Source: Pseudomonas sp. SLFW (GTDB lineage Bacteria; Pseudomonadota; Gammaproteobacteria; Pseudomonadales; Pseudomonadaceae). From it: a stretch of DNA of 64,000 nt. The stretch spans positions 20,104 to 84,103 of the forward strand of contig NZ_JAAAKW010000020.1 in assembly GCF_009905615.1 (NCBI RefSeq), in the 5' to 3' direction. Below the pieces are notes generated by a model. That model did not search any database, was not told the DNA's origin, and saw nothing but the letters and a program-made list of their open reading frames with translations. Positions 9,612 to 17,979 of this stretch are shown piece after piece (within the stretch, counting starts at the first letter, position 1; each line of letters opens with the position of its first letter). The position numbers were made by a program, and so were the translations under genes.

Positions 9612-9657
9612 CCGGCTTGCCGACGGACGGACCTTGATCGGCACCGCCGGCAAGCCG
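9612..9657. repeat. REP doublet, CGGCTTGCCGGCGG class
   Basis: An inverted pair of a second REP class: CCGGCTTGCCGACGG at 9612-9626 faces CCGCCGGCAAGCCG at 9644-9657, with one mismatch. A third, single copy lies at 9848-9862. It shares no sequence with the GAATTCATTCGCGAA class found 50 bp away. Confidence 0.75.
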
Positions 9658-9703
9658 TGCTGCCAGGGAGTCCGCGCAAGTCTTGAAGCCGTGCACGGTC
9701 TTC

Positions 9704-9795
9704 ACTGTGGGAGCGAATTCATTCGCGAAGAGCCGGTACATCCGACGCATCTCTAACGCCTGAACGGTCTTTCGCGAATGAATTCGCTCCCACAG
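9704..9795. repeat. REPIN, GAATTCATTCGCGAA class
   Basis: Arms CTGTGGGAGCGAATTCATTC and GAATGAATTCGCTCCCACAG are perfect inverted copies. They lie between the antiporter operon and tusA, flanked by two REP elements of a different class. The 508-bp gap 9443-9951 therefore holds three repeat elements and presumably the divergent promoters, which I cannot place with confidence. Confidence 0.9.
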
Positions 9796-9847
9796 GGCGT
9801 TGCCGCGTACAGGCCTTCGTGTGAGCGACACTAACCTCCGTACCAGT

Positions 9848-9862
9848 CCGGCTTGCCGGCGG
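9848..9862. repeat. Single REP, CGGCTTGCCGGCGG class
   Basis: CCGGCTTGCCGGCGG is a solitary copy of the arm also found as a doublet at 9612-9657. The preceding bases (ACCAGT) are shared with the first copy, so the repeat unit extends at least to ACCAGTCCGGCTTGCCG. It lies 90 bp upstream of tusA. Confidence 0.6.
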
Positions 9863-9951
9863 CAGGGCCCTCAAAACCGGAGGAAACACCCGCGACGATT
9901 GGCGCCTTTGCCCATTTAAGCGACAATGCTCGCCAGTTTCCGGAGCGCCCC

Positions 9952-10206
9952 ATGTCTGATTCCATCGAAAGCCTTGCCGTTGACGCGGTCCTCGACGCGT
10001 CCGGCCTCAATTGCCCTGAGCCTGTGATGATGTTGCACCAGAAGGTGCGCGACCTGCCGGCGGGTGGTTTGCTCAAGGTCATCGCGACCGACCCGTCGAC
10101 CCAGCGCGACATCCCGAAATTCTGTGTCTTCCTCGACCACGAACTCGTCGAAAAGCAGGCCGCTGACGGCGTTTACTTGTACTGGATCCGCAAGAAATCC
10201 GCGTAA
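9952..10206 (+). CDS. tusA: Sulfur carrier protein TusA
   Basis: 84 residues from the ATG at 9952; the longer open frame upstream runs through REP sequence. TusA receives sulfur from cysteine desulfurase and passes it down the Tus relay for 2-thiolation of tRNA wobble uridine. The acceptor Cys is C21 in the motif SGLNCPEPVM, the hallmark of the SirA/TusA fold. The rest matches the compact two-layer fold (GGLLKVIATDPSTQRDIPKF). It stands alone, 78 bp before pdxB on the same strand, and may share a transcript with it. Confidence 0.93.
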   Translation: MSDSIESLAVDAVLDASGLNCPEPVMMLHQKVRDLPAGGLLKVIATDPSTQRDIPKFCVFLDHELVEKQAADGVYLYWIRKKSA

Positions 10207-10284
10207 GTCCACCCTTGAAGTGAGCGCAGCGCTGGCCCCCTCGGACACCAGCGCCTACACTGCCGCCACTTCAGGGAGCCCACC

Positions 10285-11433
10285 ATGCGCATCGTTGCCG
10301 ACGAAAACATTCCACTGCTTGACGCCTTCTTCTCTGGTTTTGGCGAGATCCGCCGCTACCCCGGACGCACCCTCGACCGCGCAGCGGTGGCCGATGCCGA
10401 CATTCTGCTGGTGCGCTCAGTCACCAAAGTCACCCGAGAGCTGCTGGAAGGCACGCCGGTTCGTTTCGTCGGCACCTGCACCATCGGCACCGATCACCTC
10501 GACCTCGATTACTTCAACGAAGCGGGCATTCAGTGGTCCAGCGCGCCAGGCTGTAACGCCCGGGGCGTGGTGGATTACGTGCTCGGCAGCCTGCTGACCC
10601 TCGCTGAAATCGAAGGCGCTGACATTGCCCAGCGCACCTATGGCGTGGTGGGCGCGGGGCAGGTCGGTGGTCGGCTGATCAAAGTTTTGCGTGGGCTGGG
10701 CTGGAATGTGCTGGTCTGCGACCCTCCCCGACAGGCAGCCGAAGGCGGCGATTATGTCAGCCTCGACGAGATCATCGCCCGTTGCGACGTCATCAGCCTG
10801 CACACGCCTCTGAATAAAAGTGGCGAGCTGCCAACCTGGCACCTGTTTGACCGCACTCGTCTGGAGTCCCTCAAGCCGGGCGCCTGGCTGATCAATGCCG
10901 CCCGCGGCCCGATCGTGGACAACGCCGCGTTGCGTGAAGTGCTGCTTGAGCGGGAAGACCTGCAAGCCGTGCTGGACGTCTGGGAAGAAGAGCCGCTCGT
11001 CGATGTGGCGCTGGCGGACCTGTGCGTCATCGGCACTCCGCACATTGCCGGTTACAGCCTCGACGGGCGTCAACGCGGCACGGCGCAGATTTACCAGGCA
11101 CTGTGCGCGCACCTGGGCCAGCCAGCGACTATCGAGCTGCAAGACTTGCTGCCCAAACCCTGGCTGGCGCAGGTCACCCTAGACGCCAACACTGACCCCA
11201 CCTGGGCGCTGAACATGCTGTGCCGGGGCGTCTACGACCCGCGCCGCGACGATGCGGATTTCCGTCGCAGCCTGGTGGGCGATTCATCCAGCCAGCGACT
11301 GGCCTTCGACGCCCTGCGCAAACACTATCCGCCGCGCCGGGAAATCGAAGGCTTGCGGGTGAGCCTGAACGGCCAGTCCGCAGCCTTGCAGCAGATCATT
11401 CAGGCGCTGGGTGCGGTGTCGGCCGGCGAGTGA
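10285..11433 (+). CDS. pdxB: 4-phosphoerythronate dehydrogenase PdxB
   Basis: 382 residues. It oxidises 4-phospho-D-erythronate to 3-hydroxy-2-oxo-4-phosphobutanoate, the second step of pyridoxal 5'-phosphate synthesis in the DXP-dependent route. It begins MRIVADENIPLLDAFF, as PdxB does. The Rossmann motif GVVGAGQVGG is at about residue 122. The catalytic Arg, Glu and His of the D-2-hydroxyacid dehydrogenase family appear in NAARGPIVDN, WEEEP and GTPHIAGYS. A PdxB-specific dimerisation domain fills the last ~95 residues. A stem-loop terminator follows at 11493. Confidence 0.96.
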   Translation: MRIVADENIPLLDAFFSGFGEIRRYPGRTLDRAAVADADILLVRSVTKVTRELLEGTPVRFVGTCTIGTDHLDLDYFNEAGIQWSSAPGCNARGVVDYVLGSLLTLAEIEGADIAQRTYGVVGAGQVGGRLIKVLRGLGWNVLVCDPPRQAAEGGDYVSLDEIIARCDVISLHTPLNKSGELPTWHLFDRTRLESLKPGAWLINAARGPIVDNAALREVLLEREDLQAVLDVWEEEPLVDVALADLCVIGTPHIAGYSLDGRQRGTAQIYQALCAHLGQPATIELQDLLPKPWLAQVTLDANTDPTWALNMLCRGVYDPRRDDADFRRSLVGDSSSQRLAFDALRKHYPPRREIEGLRVSLNGQSAALQQIIQALGAVSAGE

Positions 11434-11492
11434 TAGGCGTGACTGCAGATACGACGCTCGGGTTGGGCAATCTGCCAAGCCGCACGCAGAAA

Positions 11493-11516
11493 AAACCCGG
11501 CGGGAGGGCCGGGTTT
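11493..11516. terminator. Bidirectional intrinsic terminator between pdxB and the convergent small gene
   Basis: AAACCCGGC and GCCGGGTTT are perfect inverted arms around a 6-base loop, with an A-run before and a short T tract in the stem end. It lies 60 bp after the pdxB stop and 17 bp after the stop of the convergent small gene, so it can serve both. Confidence 0.85.
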
Positions 11517-11532
11517 CAAAGGCGTCTGTTCA

Positions 11533-11709
11533 TCAGTCTTGTTTTTCAGGTTTGACCCAATACTTTTCGCATTCCTGACACGCGGCCTGAACCATTTCTT
11601 CAGTAATCAGGACCTGATTCCCGTACTCGTCCAGAACGGCGCCGCCCAGTTGAGATTCGGGCTGGGGCCGTACCACGGGTTCTTGATTGCTGCTGTTTTG
11701 CAAGCTCAT
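11533..11709 (-). CDS. Small hypothetical acidic protein
   Basis: 58 residues from the ATG at 11709. It starts MSLQNSSNQEP and ends WVKPEKQD, with a Gln/Pro-rich first third and an acidic second half containing two Cys (AACQECEKYW). There is no signal peptide or membrane helix. It is convergent with pdxB and shares its terminator. Pseudomonads often carry a small protein of this kind here, but I know no function. Coding status rests on its length, its clean start and the terminator placement. Confidence 0.6.
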   Translation of the reverse strand: MSLQNSSNQEPVVRPQPESQLGGAVLDEYGNQVLITEEMVQAACQECEKYWVKPEKQD

Positions 11710-12021
11710 GGCCTGTCTCCTCATCAGGTGGTGCGCTTCAGGTTATCCACGCTCGATGACCGCGCCATGACATCCCTGAACGCTTCAAGCGCGCACGCTT
11801 CAAGCGTCCTTTCAGTGCAACAGATGACGGCGGCAATCGCCAGCCGACCGTTAGACCGATCCACTCTAACCGTCCCTGATTAGCGTCATAACGCGGCGCT
11901 TTAACAGCGTGGACTCCCTTATCCTGACTGGCAGACAGCGACTGAGTTCAGCAAAACACGACGAGCGTACACAGAGGGGCAGGTGTAGGCTCTGCCCTGA
12001 ATTTTCCTACAGGTGACTTTC

Positions 12022-13818
12022 ATGGCTTCTGTGTTTTCCGGTCGTCAGCGGCATGCCCTTCGTCTGGCGCTGCGGATGATCGCGCCGTATCGCAAGCAGG
12101 CCTTTGGCGCTTTGGTGGCGCTGATCGTCACCGCCGCCATCACGTTGTCCATGGGACAGGGCATCAAAATGATGGTCGACAAGGGTTTTCTGACCCGCTC
12201 GCCGGAATTGCTCAACGAAAGCATCGCGCTGTTTATGGTGCTGGTGGTGGCGTTGGCCATCGGCACGTTTACCCGCTTTTATCTGGTGTCGTGGATTGGC
12301 GAGCGGGTGGTGGCCGATCTGCGCAAGCAAGTGTTCGATCACCTGGTCAGCCTGCACCCCGGCTTTTATGAGAACAACCGAAGCTCGGAAATCCAGTCAC
12401 GCCTCACTGCTGACACGACGTTGCTGCAATCGGTGATCGGCTCGTCGCTGTCGATGTTCCTGCGCAATGCCCTGATGGTGATTGGTGGCGTGATCCTGCT
12501 GTTTTTCACCAATCCCAAGCTGACCAGCATCGTGGTCGTGGCGTTGCCGCTGGTGGTCGCGCCGATCCTGATTTTCGGGCGACGGGTGCGCAGCCTGTCG
12601 AGGGAAAGCCAGGACCGGGTGGCGGACGTTGGCAGTTACGTGTCGGAAGCGCTGGGACAGATCAAGACGGTTCAGGCCTACAACCATCAGGAACAGGACC
12701 GACAGCGTTTTTCCCAGACAGCGGAAGGCGCTTTCGAGACGGCGCGTAAGCGGATTCTTCAGCGCTCGTGGCTGATCACTCTGGTCATCGTGCTGGTGCT
12801 CGGTGCCGTGGCGGTGATGCTGTGGGTCGGCGGCATGGACGTCATCGCCGGGCGAATCACCGGGGGCGAGCTGGCGGCGTTCGTGTTCTACAGCCTGATC
12901 GTTGGCAGCGCGTTCGGCACCCTCAGCGAAGTGATCGGCGAGTTGCAACGGGCCGCCGGCGCAGCGGAGCGCATCACTGAACTGTTGCAGGCCCGCAGCG
13001 AAATCACGCCCCCGAGCAGCGATCTGCTGACCTTGCCGGACCGCGTGAGCGGTCACTTGGCCTTGGAAAATGTCAGCTTTGCCTACCCCTCCCGGCCTGA
13101 GCGTAACGCGGTCGAGGGTTTGAGCCTGACCATTGAAGCGGGTGAGACGTTGGCGTTGGTGGGGCCGTCGGGGGCGGGTAAATCGACGCTGTTCGACCTG
13201 TTGCTGCGTTTTTATGACCCGCAGCAGGGACGTGTGTTGATAGAGGGTGTGCCGGGTGAGCGTCTCGATCCGTTGGACCTGCGTCGCTGTTTTGCCTGGG
13301 TTTCGCAGACCCCTGCGCTGTTTTTTGGCAGCGTCGAGGACAACATTCGTTATGGCAATCCCGAGGCCAGCGACGAACAGGTCGAAGCAGCGGCGCGAAT
13401 CGCTCATGCCCACGAATTCATTCAACTGCTGCCGCAGGGGTATCAGACGCATCTGGGCGATGGCGGAATGGGGTTGTCGGGCGGGCAGCGTCAACGTCTC
13501 GCCATTGCCCGTGCGTTGCTGGCCGACGCGCCAATCCTGTTGCTCGATGAGGCCACCAGCGCGCTGGATGCCCAGAGCGAGCATCTGATCCAGCAAGCAT
13601 TACCCACGTTGATGAAAGGTCGCACCACCTTGGTCATCGCTCACCGTCTGGCCACGGTGCAGAACGCTGACCGAATTGCGGTGATGGATCAGGGGAGGCT
13701 GGTAGCCGTGGGCACGCACCGGGAATTGATCGCCAGCAACCCGCTGTATGCGCGGTTGGCGGCGTTGCAGTTCAATGCGGGGATGCAGGCAGATGGATTG
13801 AGCGCAGGTTCATTGTAG
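12022..13818 (+). CDS. ABC exporter half-transporter, permease fused to ATPase (MsbA-like)
   Basis: 598 residues. The ATG at 12022 follows an AGG at 12011 with good spacing and is preferred to the GTG at 12013. Six membrane helices fill residues ~20-300 (type-1 exporter fold). The nucleotide-binding domain follows, with Walker A GPSGAGKST, Q-loop, signature LSGGQRQR, Walker B ILLLDEATSALD and switch His in IAHRLATV. Such proteins work as homodimers exporting lipids or hydrophobic compounds. The family is close to MsbA and to the subfamily of B-type exporters present in most pseudomonads outside the lpx loci. The substrate is unknown. It stands as a single gene. Confidence 0.9.
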   Translation: MASVFSGRQRHALRLALRMIAPYRKQAFGALVALIVTAAITLSMGQGIKMMVDKGFLTRSPELLNESIALFMVLVVALAIGTFTRFYLVSWIGERVVADLRKQVFDHLVSLHPGFYENNRSSEIQSRLTADTTLLQSVIGSSLSMFLRNALMVIGGVILLFFTNPKLTSIVVVALPLVVAPILIFGRRVRSLSRESQDRVADVGSYVSEALGQIKTVQAYNHQEQDRQRFSQTAEGAFETARKRILQRSWLITLVIVLVLGAVAVMLWVGGMDVIAGRITGGELAAFVFYSLIVGSAFGTLSEVIGELQRAAGAAERITELLQARSEITPPSSDLLTLPDRVSGHLALENVSFAYPSRPERNAVEGLSLTIEAGETLALVGPSGAGKSTLFDLLLRFYDPQQGRVLIEGVPGERLDPLDLRRCFAWVSQTPALFFGSVEDNIRYGNPEASDEQVEAAARIAHAHEFIQLLPQGYQTHLGDGGMGLSGGQRQRLAIARALLADAPILLLDEATSALDAQSEHLIQQALPTLMKGRTTLVIAHRLATVQNADRIAVMDQGRLVAVGTHRELIASNPLYARLAALQFNAGMQADGLSAGSL

Positions 13819-13840
13819 GCGTGACCGGGGTGGCGGTCAC

Positions 13841-13921
13841 CGTGCTCGCGAAGAGGCCGGTACATCCGACGCATTCTCTGCGTCTGACGCTTTGCTATCG
13901 CGAGCAAGCTCACTCCTACAG
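13841..13921. repeat. Decayed or chimeric REPIN
   Basis: The right arm (CGCGAGCAAGCTCACTCC then TACAG) is of the GAGCTTGCTCGCGAT class, as in the elements at 33868 and 36445. The loop (GAAGAGGCCGGTACATCCGACGCAT) instead matches those of the GAATTCATTCGCGAA class at 3251 and 9704. The left arm is reduced to GTGCTCGCGAAG. Directly before it, GTGACC...GGTCAC at 13821-13840 forms a further small inverted repeat. Confidence 0.7.
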
Positions 13922-13929
13922 ATTCCCGA

Positions 13930-14217
13930 TCAGTCCTTGCGGTATTCGCACAGGTAAGCAGTCTCGACGCTCACTTCCAGGTCGAACTTGCTGTTCGCCG
14001 GCACGCGGAATTGGTCGCCTGCGTTGAAGGTTTCCCAATCGTTGGCACCTGGCAGCAGGACTTTCAGCGAGCCCGAGACCACATGCATGATTTCGCGATC
14101 AGCGGTGCCGAAGTTGTATTTGCCTGGCGCCATGACGCCGATCGTGGCTGCGCCCTCCGCTTGCTGGAAGGCGATGGACTTGACGGTGCCGTCGAAATAC
14201 TCGTTGACCTTGAACAT
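13930..14217 (-). CDS. ppnP: Pyrimidine/purine nucleoside phosphorylase
   Basis: 95 residues from the ATG at 14217. The upstream extension of the open frame is a shadow. PpnP (YaiE, formerly DUF1255) is a small one-domain cupin that splits several nucleosides with phosphate into base and pentose 1-phosphate. The sequence shows the family pattern VNEYFDGTVKSIAF, GVMAPGKYNFGT, EIMHVVSGSLKVLLPG and FRVPANSKFDLEV. A GGAGA ribosome site lies before the start (reverse of TCTCC at 14223). It is a single gene in cytosolic nucleoside salvage. Confidence 0.93.
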   Translation of the reverse strand: MFKVNEYFDGTVKSIAFQQAEGAATIGVMAPGKYNFGTADREIMHVVSGSLKVLLPGANDWETFNAGDQFRVPANSKFDLEVSVETAYLCEYRKD

Positions 14218-14306
14218 GGCTGATCTCCTCGAAAGGGCTGAAAAAGGGCGGACAGTATGCCGAACGTACAAAAGGCCGTCATCCGCTTTGATAAATGCGT
14301 CATCGT

Positions 14307-14849
14307 TCAGGAAGGAATGACCAACGGGATCAACCTCGCCGTGTTGCGCGCGTCGGTCAGAGCCCGGTGTTGCTGGCCATTGAAGTGCATGCCCGCCAGT
14401 TGCAGCGCGGTATTCAGGCCGCAGGGTTTTTGCAGTTGACGGGCCTGCGCAAACCGCTGTTTGAGGTTGATGTGCGGCAGTCCGCTCAGCTCGCTGGTCA
14501 ATTGATGCTCCTGCCATTGCAGCGTCAATTGCTCGCGGTCGTAGTCGCCCCAACTGACCCAGCCCACCAGCCGTGTGCGGTGATGGCTCATCCAGCGTTC
14601 AAATTGCGGCCAGATCGTCATCATGGGCGACGCCGTGTCCACCTGGCTTTGTTGGATATGGGTCAGTTCGCGGCAAAACGGGGTCAATTGCGGCCTGCGC
14701 GCCGGGCGCACGAAGCGTTCGAAATGGTCGATTTCGCGGCCGTCCGAATTGACCACGCAGGCGCCGATCTCAATGATTTCCATCTCTGCCACTGGCCATC
14801 CGCCCTCTTCGGTGGTGGCCTCCAGATCTATCACCAACCAATGGGGCAT
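14307..14849 (-). CDS. DEDDh-family 3'-5' exonuclease
   Basis: 180 residues from the ATG at 14849 (MPHWLVIDLEATTEE). The exonuclease-domain motif ExoI is VIDLEATT, with the catalytic Asp and Glu. ExoII is in VGWVSWGDYDREQL. ExoIII is in HRALTDARNTARL, with the His four residues before the Asp, typical of DEDDh enzymes. The family includes the KapD/ERI-1 type of RNA exonucleases as well as the DnaQ proofreading fold; the short single-domain form and the sequence EIIEIGACVVNSDGREID fit the KapD/ERI-like branch. The natural substrate is not known. Confidence 0.88.
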   Translation of the reverse strand: MPHWLVIDLEATTEEGGWPVAEMEIIEIGACVVNSDGREIDHFERFVRPARRPQLTPFCRELTHIQQSQVDTASPMMTIWPQFERWMSHHRTRLVGWVSWGDYDREQLTLQWQEHQLTSELSGLPHINLKQRFAQARQLQKPCGLNTALQLAGMHFNGQQHRALTDARNTARLIPLVIPS

Positions 14850-15018
14850 TGCTCGCTCCAGTTTCCTAATCCGTGGCACCGTGATGCAGCGTAGCCATAT
14901 TAGAGCCGTTGCGTCCAACGTGACGATCACGGGTGATCACTGCGTGGGACTCATCTGACGGACGATTGTTTAATCCGGGCCAGGATTTTTTTCGTCGGAC
15001 AGAAAGGCCAAATGCTGG

Positions 15019-15034
15019 CCAAGCGCTTGCTTGG
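15019..15034. promoter_or_regulatory. Palindrome upstream of the TetR gene, candidate operator
   Basis: CCAAGCGCTTGCTTGG has perfect 6-base arms around GCTT and lies 76 bp before the TetR-family start. An adjacent inverted repeat, GGCCA-N5-TGGCC (15006-15020), overlaps its left end. TetR regulators commonly bind such dyads near their own promoter, so autoregulation is plausible but inferred. Confidence 0.4.
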
Positions 15035-15109
15035 TTGAAGCGCTCGGCATAAATTGCCGCGCGACCAGTAGGTTTTGTAGGCGATTTTTTCGCGATCGAG
15101 TGAAAGGGC

Positions 15110-15748
15110 ATGGCGGTGGATGAACGCGACACGTCGACGGTGATGCACGGGCTGATCGCGGGCGGACTGATGACCGATCCGGACAGCCCACGGGGCAAGC
15201 TGCTGCAAGTGGCCGCGCACCTGTTTCGTCACAAGGGGTATGAGCGCACCACCGTGCGGGACCTGGCGGCGGCCGTGGGGATTCAGTCGGGGAGCATTTT
15301 TCATCACTTTCGCAGCAAGGATGAAATCCTGTGCGCGGTGATGGAGCAGACCATGGTCTACAACACCGAGGTGATGCGTGTCGCATTGGCGCAAACCCGG
15401 GATGTGCGTGAGCGCGTATTGGCGCTGATCCGCTGCGAATTGCAGTCGATCATGGGCGGCACCGGCGAAGCGCTGGCCGTCATGATCTATGAGTGGCGCT
15501 CGCTGTCGGCCGACGGGCAGGCGAGGGTCCGGGTCTTGCGCAACGCTTACGAGCAGTTGTGGCTGCACGTGCTGGGGGAAGCCAAGGCCTGTGGTCTGGT
15601 GCAAGGGGATGTGGCCGTCACCCGACGTTTCCTGACGGGCGCGTTGTCTTGGACCACCACCTGGTATCGCGCCGAGGGCACTCTGACCCTGGAACAATTG
15701 GCGGAGCAGGCGTTGCTTTTACTGTTGAAACAGCCAGATCTGGCCTAA
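15110..15748 (+). CDS. TetR/AcrR-family transcriptional regulator
   Basis: 212 residues. The N-terminal helix-turn-helix lies at about residues 30-75 (KLLQVAAHLFRHKGYERTTV, then LAAAVGIQSGSIFHHFRSKDE), a clear TetR signature. The C-terminal ligand-binding domain contains TGALSWTTTWYR, as in regulators of the fatty-acid degradation type (PsrA/FadR-like TetR proteins), but the ligand cannot be told. The protein has ~20 extra residues before the DNA-binding helices; an internal ATG at 15170 (MTDPDSPRG) is an alternative start. A dyad upstream may be its operator. Confidence 0.9.
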   Translation: MAVDERDTSTVMHGLIAGGLMTDPDSPRGKLLQVAAHLFRHKGYERTTVRDLAAAVGIQSGSIFHHFRSKDEILCAVMEQTMVYNTEVMRVALAQTRDVRERVLALIRCELQSIMGGTGEALAVMIYEWRSLSADGQARVRVLRNAYEQLWLHVLGEAKACGLVQGDVAVTRRFLTGALSWTTTWYRAEGTLTLEQLAEQALLLLLKQPDLA

Positions 15749-15838
15749 AGCCAGCTTTGATGTCGTTTGACCGTTGTCTAATTGTTCGCGAACGCATAGC
15801 TTACGCGTACTCCGATTCGCCAGAGGTGCTTTGTCTTG

Positions 15839-16669
15839 ATGTCTACGCCCGTGCGGATGGCTTTGAAAACGCTGCTGTTGGCCACGACGACCCTGTGGGC
15901 CTGGCAAGCGGGCGCGGCGCAGATCGTGCGCATTGGTGCGGCGCATTTTCCGCCGTACACGATTCGCCCTGAACGGGGCGAAGACACCGGGTTGCTGCCA
16001 CAGATGGTCAGTGCGTTGAACGCCATGCAGAGCGACTACCATTTCGAGATGGTGCCGACCTCGATTCCCCGTCGTTTCCGCGATTTTCAGCAGGAACGCT
16101 TCGACATGGCCATTTTCGAGAACCCGGCCTGGGGCTGGAAGGACATTCCCCACGAGGATGTCGACATGGGGCTTGAAGACGCCGAGATTTTCGTCGCCCA
16201 TCGTATGCAAGGGCGCGGGCAGAACTATTTCGATGACCTGACGGGCAAGCGCCTCGCGTTGTTCAGCGGTTATCACTATGCCTTTGCCAAGTTCAATGCC
16301 GACCCCAAGTTCCTGGCCGATCAATACAACGCCACGCTGACCTATTCCCATGACAGCAACCTGTTGATGGTGCTTCGGGATCGGGCCGACATCGCCTTGG
16401 TCACCCGCTCGTACCTGAGCACGTTCATGGCCAGTAATCCTGAAGACGCTGATCAATTCCTGATTTCAGACCGGGTCGATCAGATATACCGGCACTACGC
16501 GCTGCTGCGACCGAATGCGCCGATCACCGGGGAAAAGTTTGGGGAGTTGCTCAGACAGCTTCGGGAGAACGGGCAGATGTTCAAGATATTCCAGCCGTTC
16601 CGGATCGCCGTGACGCCACAGGCCACGCATCACGCCGTGGCGCTGGATGAGCGTGACGGTACGGATTGA
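15839..16669 (+). CDS. Periplasmic solute-binding protein, family 3
   Basis: 276 residues, starting at the ATG at 15839, one codon after an in-frame TTG. The signal peptide ends at about residue 26 (LLLATTTLWAWQAGAAQ). The mature part has the two-lobed SBP_bac_3 outline: RIGAAHFPPYTIRPERG near the start, a DMAIFENPAW hinge-like segment and LTGKRLALFSGY before the second lobe. Related proteins bind amino acids or act as PAS-like sensors of surface structures. No transporter permease or ATPase adjoins it, so it may work with a distant system or in sensing. Confidence 0.85.
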   Translation: MSTPVRMALKTLLLATTTLWAWQAGAAQIVRIGAAHFPPYTIRPERGEDTGLLPQMVSALNAMQSDYHFEMVPTSIPRRFRDFQQERFDMAIFENPAWGWKDIPHEDVDMGLEDAEIFVAHRMQGRGQNYFDDLTGKRLALFSGYHYAFAKFNADPKFLADQYNATLTYSHDSNLLMVLRDRADIALVTRSYLSTFMASNPEDADQFLISDRVDQIYRHYALLRPNAPITGEKFGELLRQLRENGQMFKIFQPFRIAVTPQATHHAVALDERDGTD

Positions 16670-16719
16670 TAGAACAGAAGGGCAGGCGGGGGCGGCGAGG
16701 GTTCACCGCCCGACGCGGT

Positions 16720-16887
16720 CTAGCGGTCGCGTGCTTCCTTGGCGTCCATTTCGGCGTTGCGCTCGTGGACGCGCTTGAGCTGTTCATCGGTCAGGGGCAG
16801 TTTTTTCGCTGAGTCCTTCAGCATCACCAAACCGCCGACGATCGAGCCAATTGCAATTACCAGAATCAACCAGGCATACCAGGGCAT
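16720..16887 (-). CDS. DUF2897 small membrane protein
   Basis: A 55-residue protein. It starts at the ATG at 16887 with MPWYAWLILVIAIGSIVGG, a single membrane helix. A charged stretch with Lys pairs and TDEQLKRVHERNAEM follows, ending EARDR and a TAG at 16720. A ribosome site (AGGAGAG, reverse of CTCTCCT at 16892-16898) precedes it. The length and the single helix plus acidic/basic tail fit the DUF2897 family, which in pseudomonads often lies next to pyrF, as here. Function unknown; the protein probably sits in the inner membrane with a cytosolic tail. Confidence 0.85.
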   Translation of the reverse strand: MPWYAWLILVIAIGSIVGGLVMLKDSAKKLPLTDEQLKRVHERNAEMDAKEARDR

Positions 16888-17110
16888 GAGGCTCTCTCCT
16901 TATTGTGATATCGCTTTGAGCAACGGCGCTGCCCAGTGGTTCCATTGTAGGGGATGCCCGGTCGTGCGGGGATGCGAGTCGGCTTCGAAACGGTGTGACG
17001 GTTAGCCCCAGGCTTGGCGGCATCTTTGTCTTTTACCGATCACCGGGTCCCGCCCTGCGATGGGTTCAGCTACAATGCGCGCCGATTTCGACTTGCCAGA
17101 GAACCCGCTC

Positions 17111-17809
17111 ATGTCCGTCTGCCAGACCCCCATCATCGTCGCCCTGGATTTCCCGACCCGCGAAGCCGCGTTGAAACTGGCGGACCAACTGGACCCCAAG
17201 CTGTGCCGGGTAAAAGTGGGCAAAGAACTGTTTACCAGCAGCGCGTCGGGCATTGTCGAGACCTTGAACGACAAGGGCTTCGAAGTGTTTCTGGACCTCA
17301 AGTTTCACGACATCCCCAATACCACGGCGATGGCGGTCAAGGCTGCGGCGGAAATGGGCGTGTGGATGGTCAACGTGCACTGCTCCGGCGGCCTGCGCAT
17401 GATGGCGGCCTGCCGTGATGTGCTTGATCAGCGCAGCGGCCCGAAACCGCTGCTGATCGGCGTGACCGTGCTGACCAGCATGGAACGTGAGGACCTGGCA
17501 GGCATCGGCCTGGACATCGAACCGCAAGAACAGGTGCTTCGTCTGGCGGCATTGGCCGAAAGGGCAGGGATGGACGGTCTGGTGTGCTCGGCGCTGGAAG
17601 CTCAGGCCCTGAAAACGGCGCACCCGTCGTTGCAATTGGTGACACCGGGTATTCGTCCCGCTGGCAGCGCGCAGGATGACCAACGGCGCATCCTGACCCC
17701 GCGCCAGGCCCTGGACGCCGGTTCCGACTACCTCGTCATCGGCCGCCCGATCAGCCAGGCAGCAGATCCGGCAAAAGCGTTGGCTGCGGTGGTGGCGGAG
17801 TTGGCGTAA
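17111..17809 (+). CDS. pyrF: Orotidine 5'-phosphate decarboxylase PyrF
   Basis: 232 residues from the ATG at 17111, the usual length. It converts OMP to UMP in the last step of de novo pyrimidine synthesis. The catalytic signature DLKFHDIPNT (family pattern DxKxxDI) is at about residues 60-69. The phosphate-binding region near the C-terminus reads VTPGIRPAG...YLVIGRPI. It is divergent from the DUF2897 gene and followed by a REPIN. Confidence 0.97.
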   Translation: MSVCQTPIIVALDFPTREAALKLADQLDPKLCRVKVGKELFTSSASGIVETLNDKGFEVFLDLKFHDIPNTTAMAVKAAAEMGVWMVNVHCSGGLRMMAACRDVLDQRSGPKPLLIGVTVLTSMEREDLAGIGLDIEPQEQVLRLAALAERAGMDGLVCSALEAQALKTAHPSLQLVTPGIRPAGSAQDDQRRILTPRQALDAGSDYLVIGRPISQAADPAKALAAVVAELA

Positions 17810-17833
17810 GCCTCTCCCTTTGCGGCAAGCGCT

Positions 17834-17925
17834 CTGTAGGAGTGAATTCATTCGCGATTCGGCCGTACAGACGATGCATCTCCATCGCCTGTACCAACGT
17901 CTTGCGAATGAATTCGCTCCTACAG
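17834..17925. repeat. REPIN, GAATTCATTCGCGA class
   Basis: Arms CTGTAGGAGTGAATTCATTC and GAATGAATTCGCTCCTACAG differ by one base and enclose a loop with its own complementary stretch (GTACAG / CTGTAC). It lies 25 bp after the pyrF stop. Confidence 0.9.
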
Positions 17926-17979
17926 GGGGTAAGCGACGCCGCGATTTATGACGTCAGCCAGCTAGAATCACGGTGGGTT

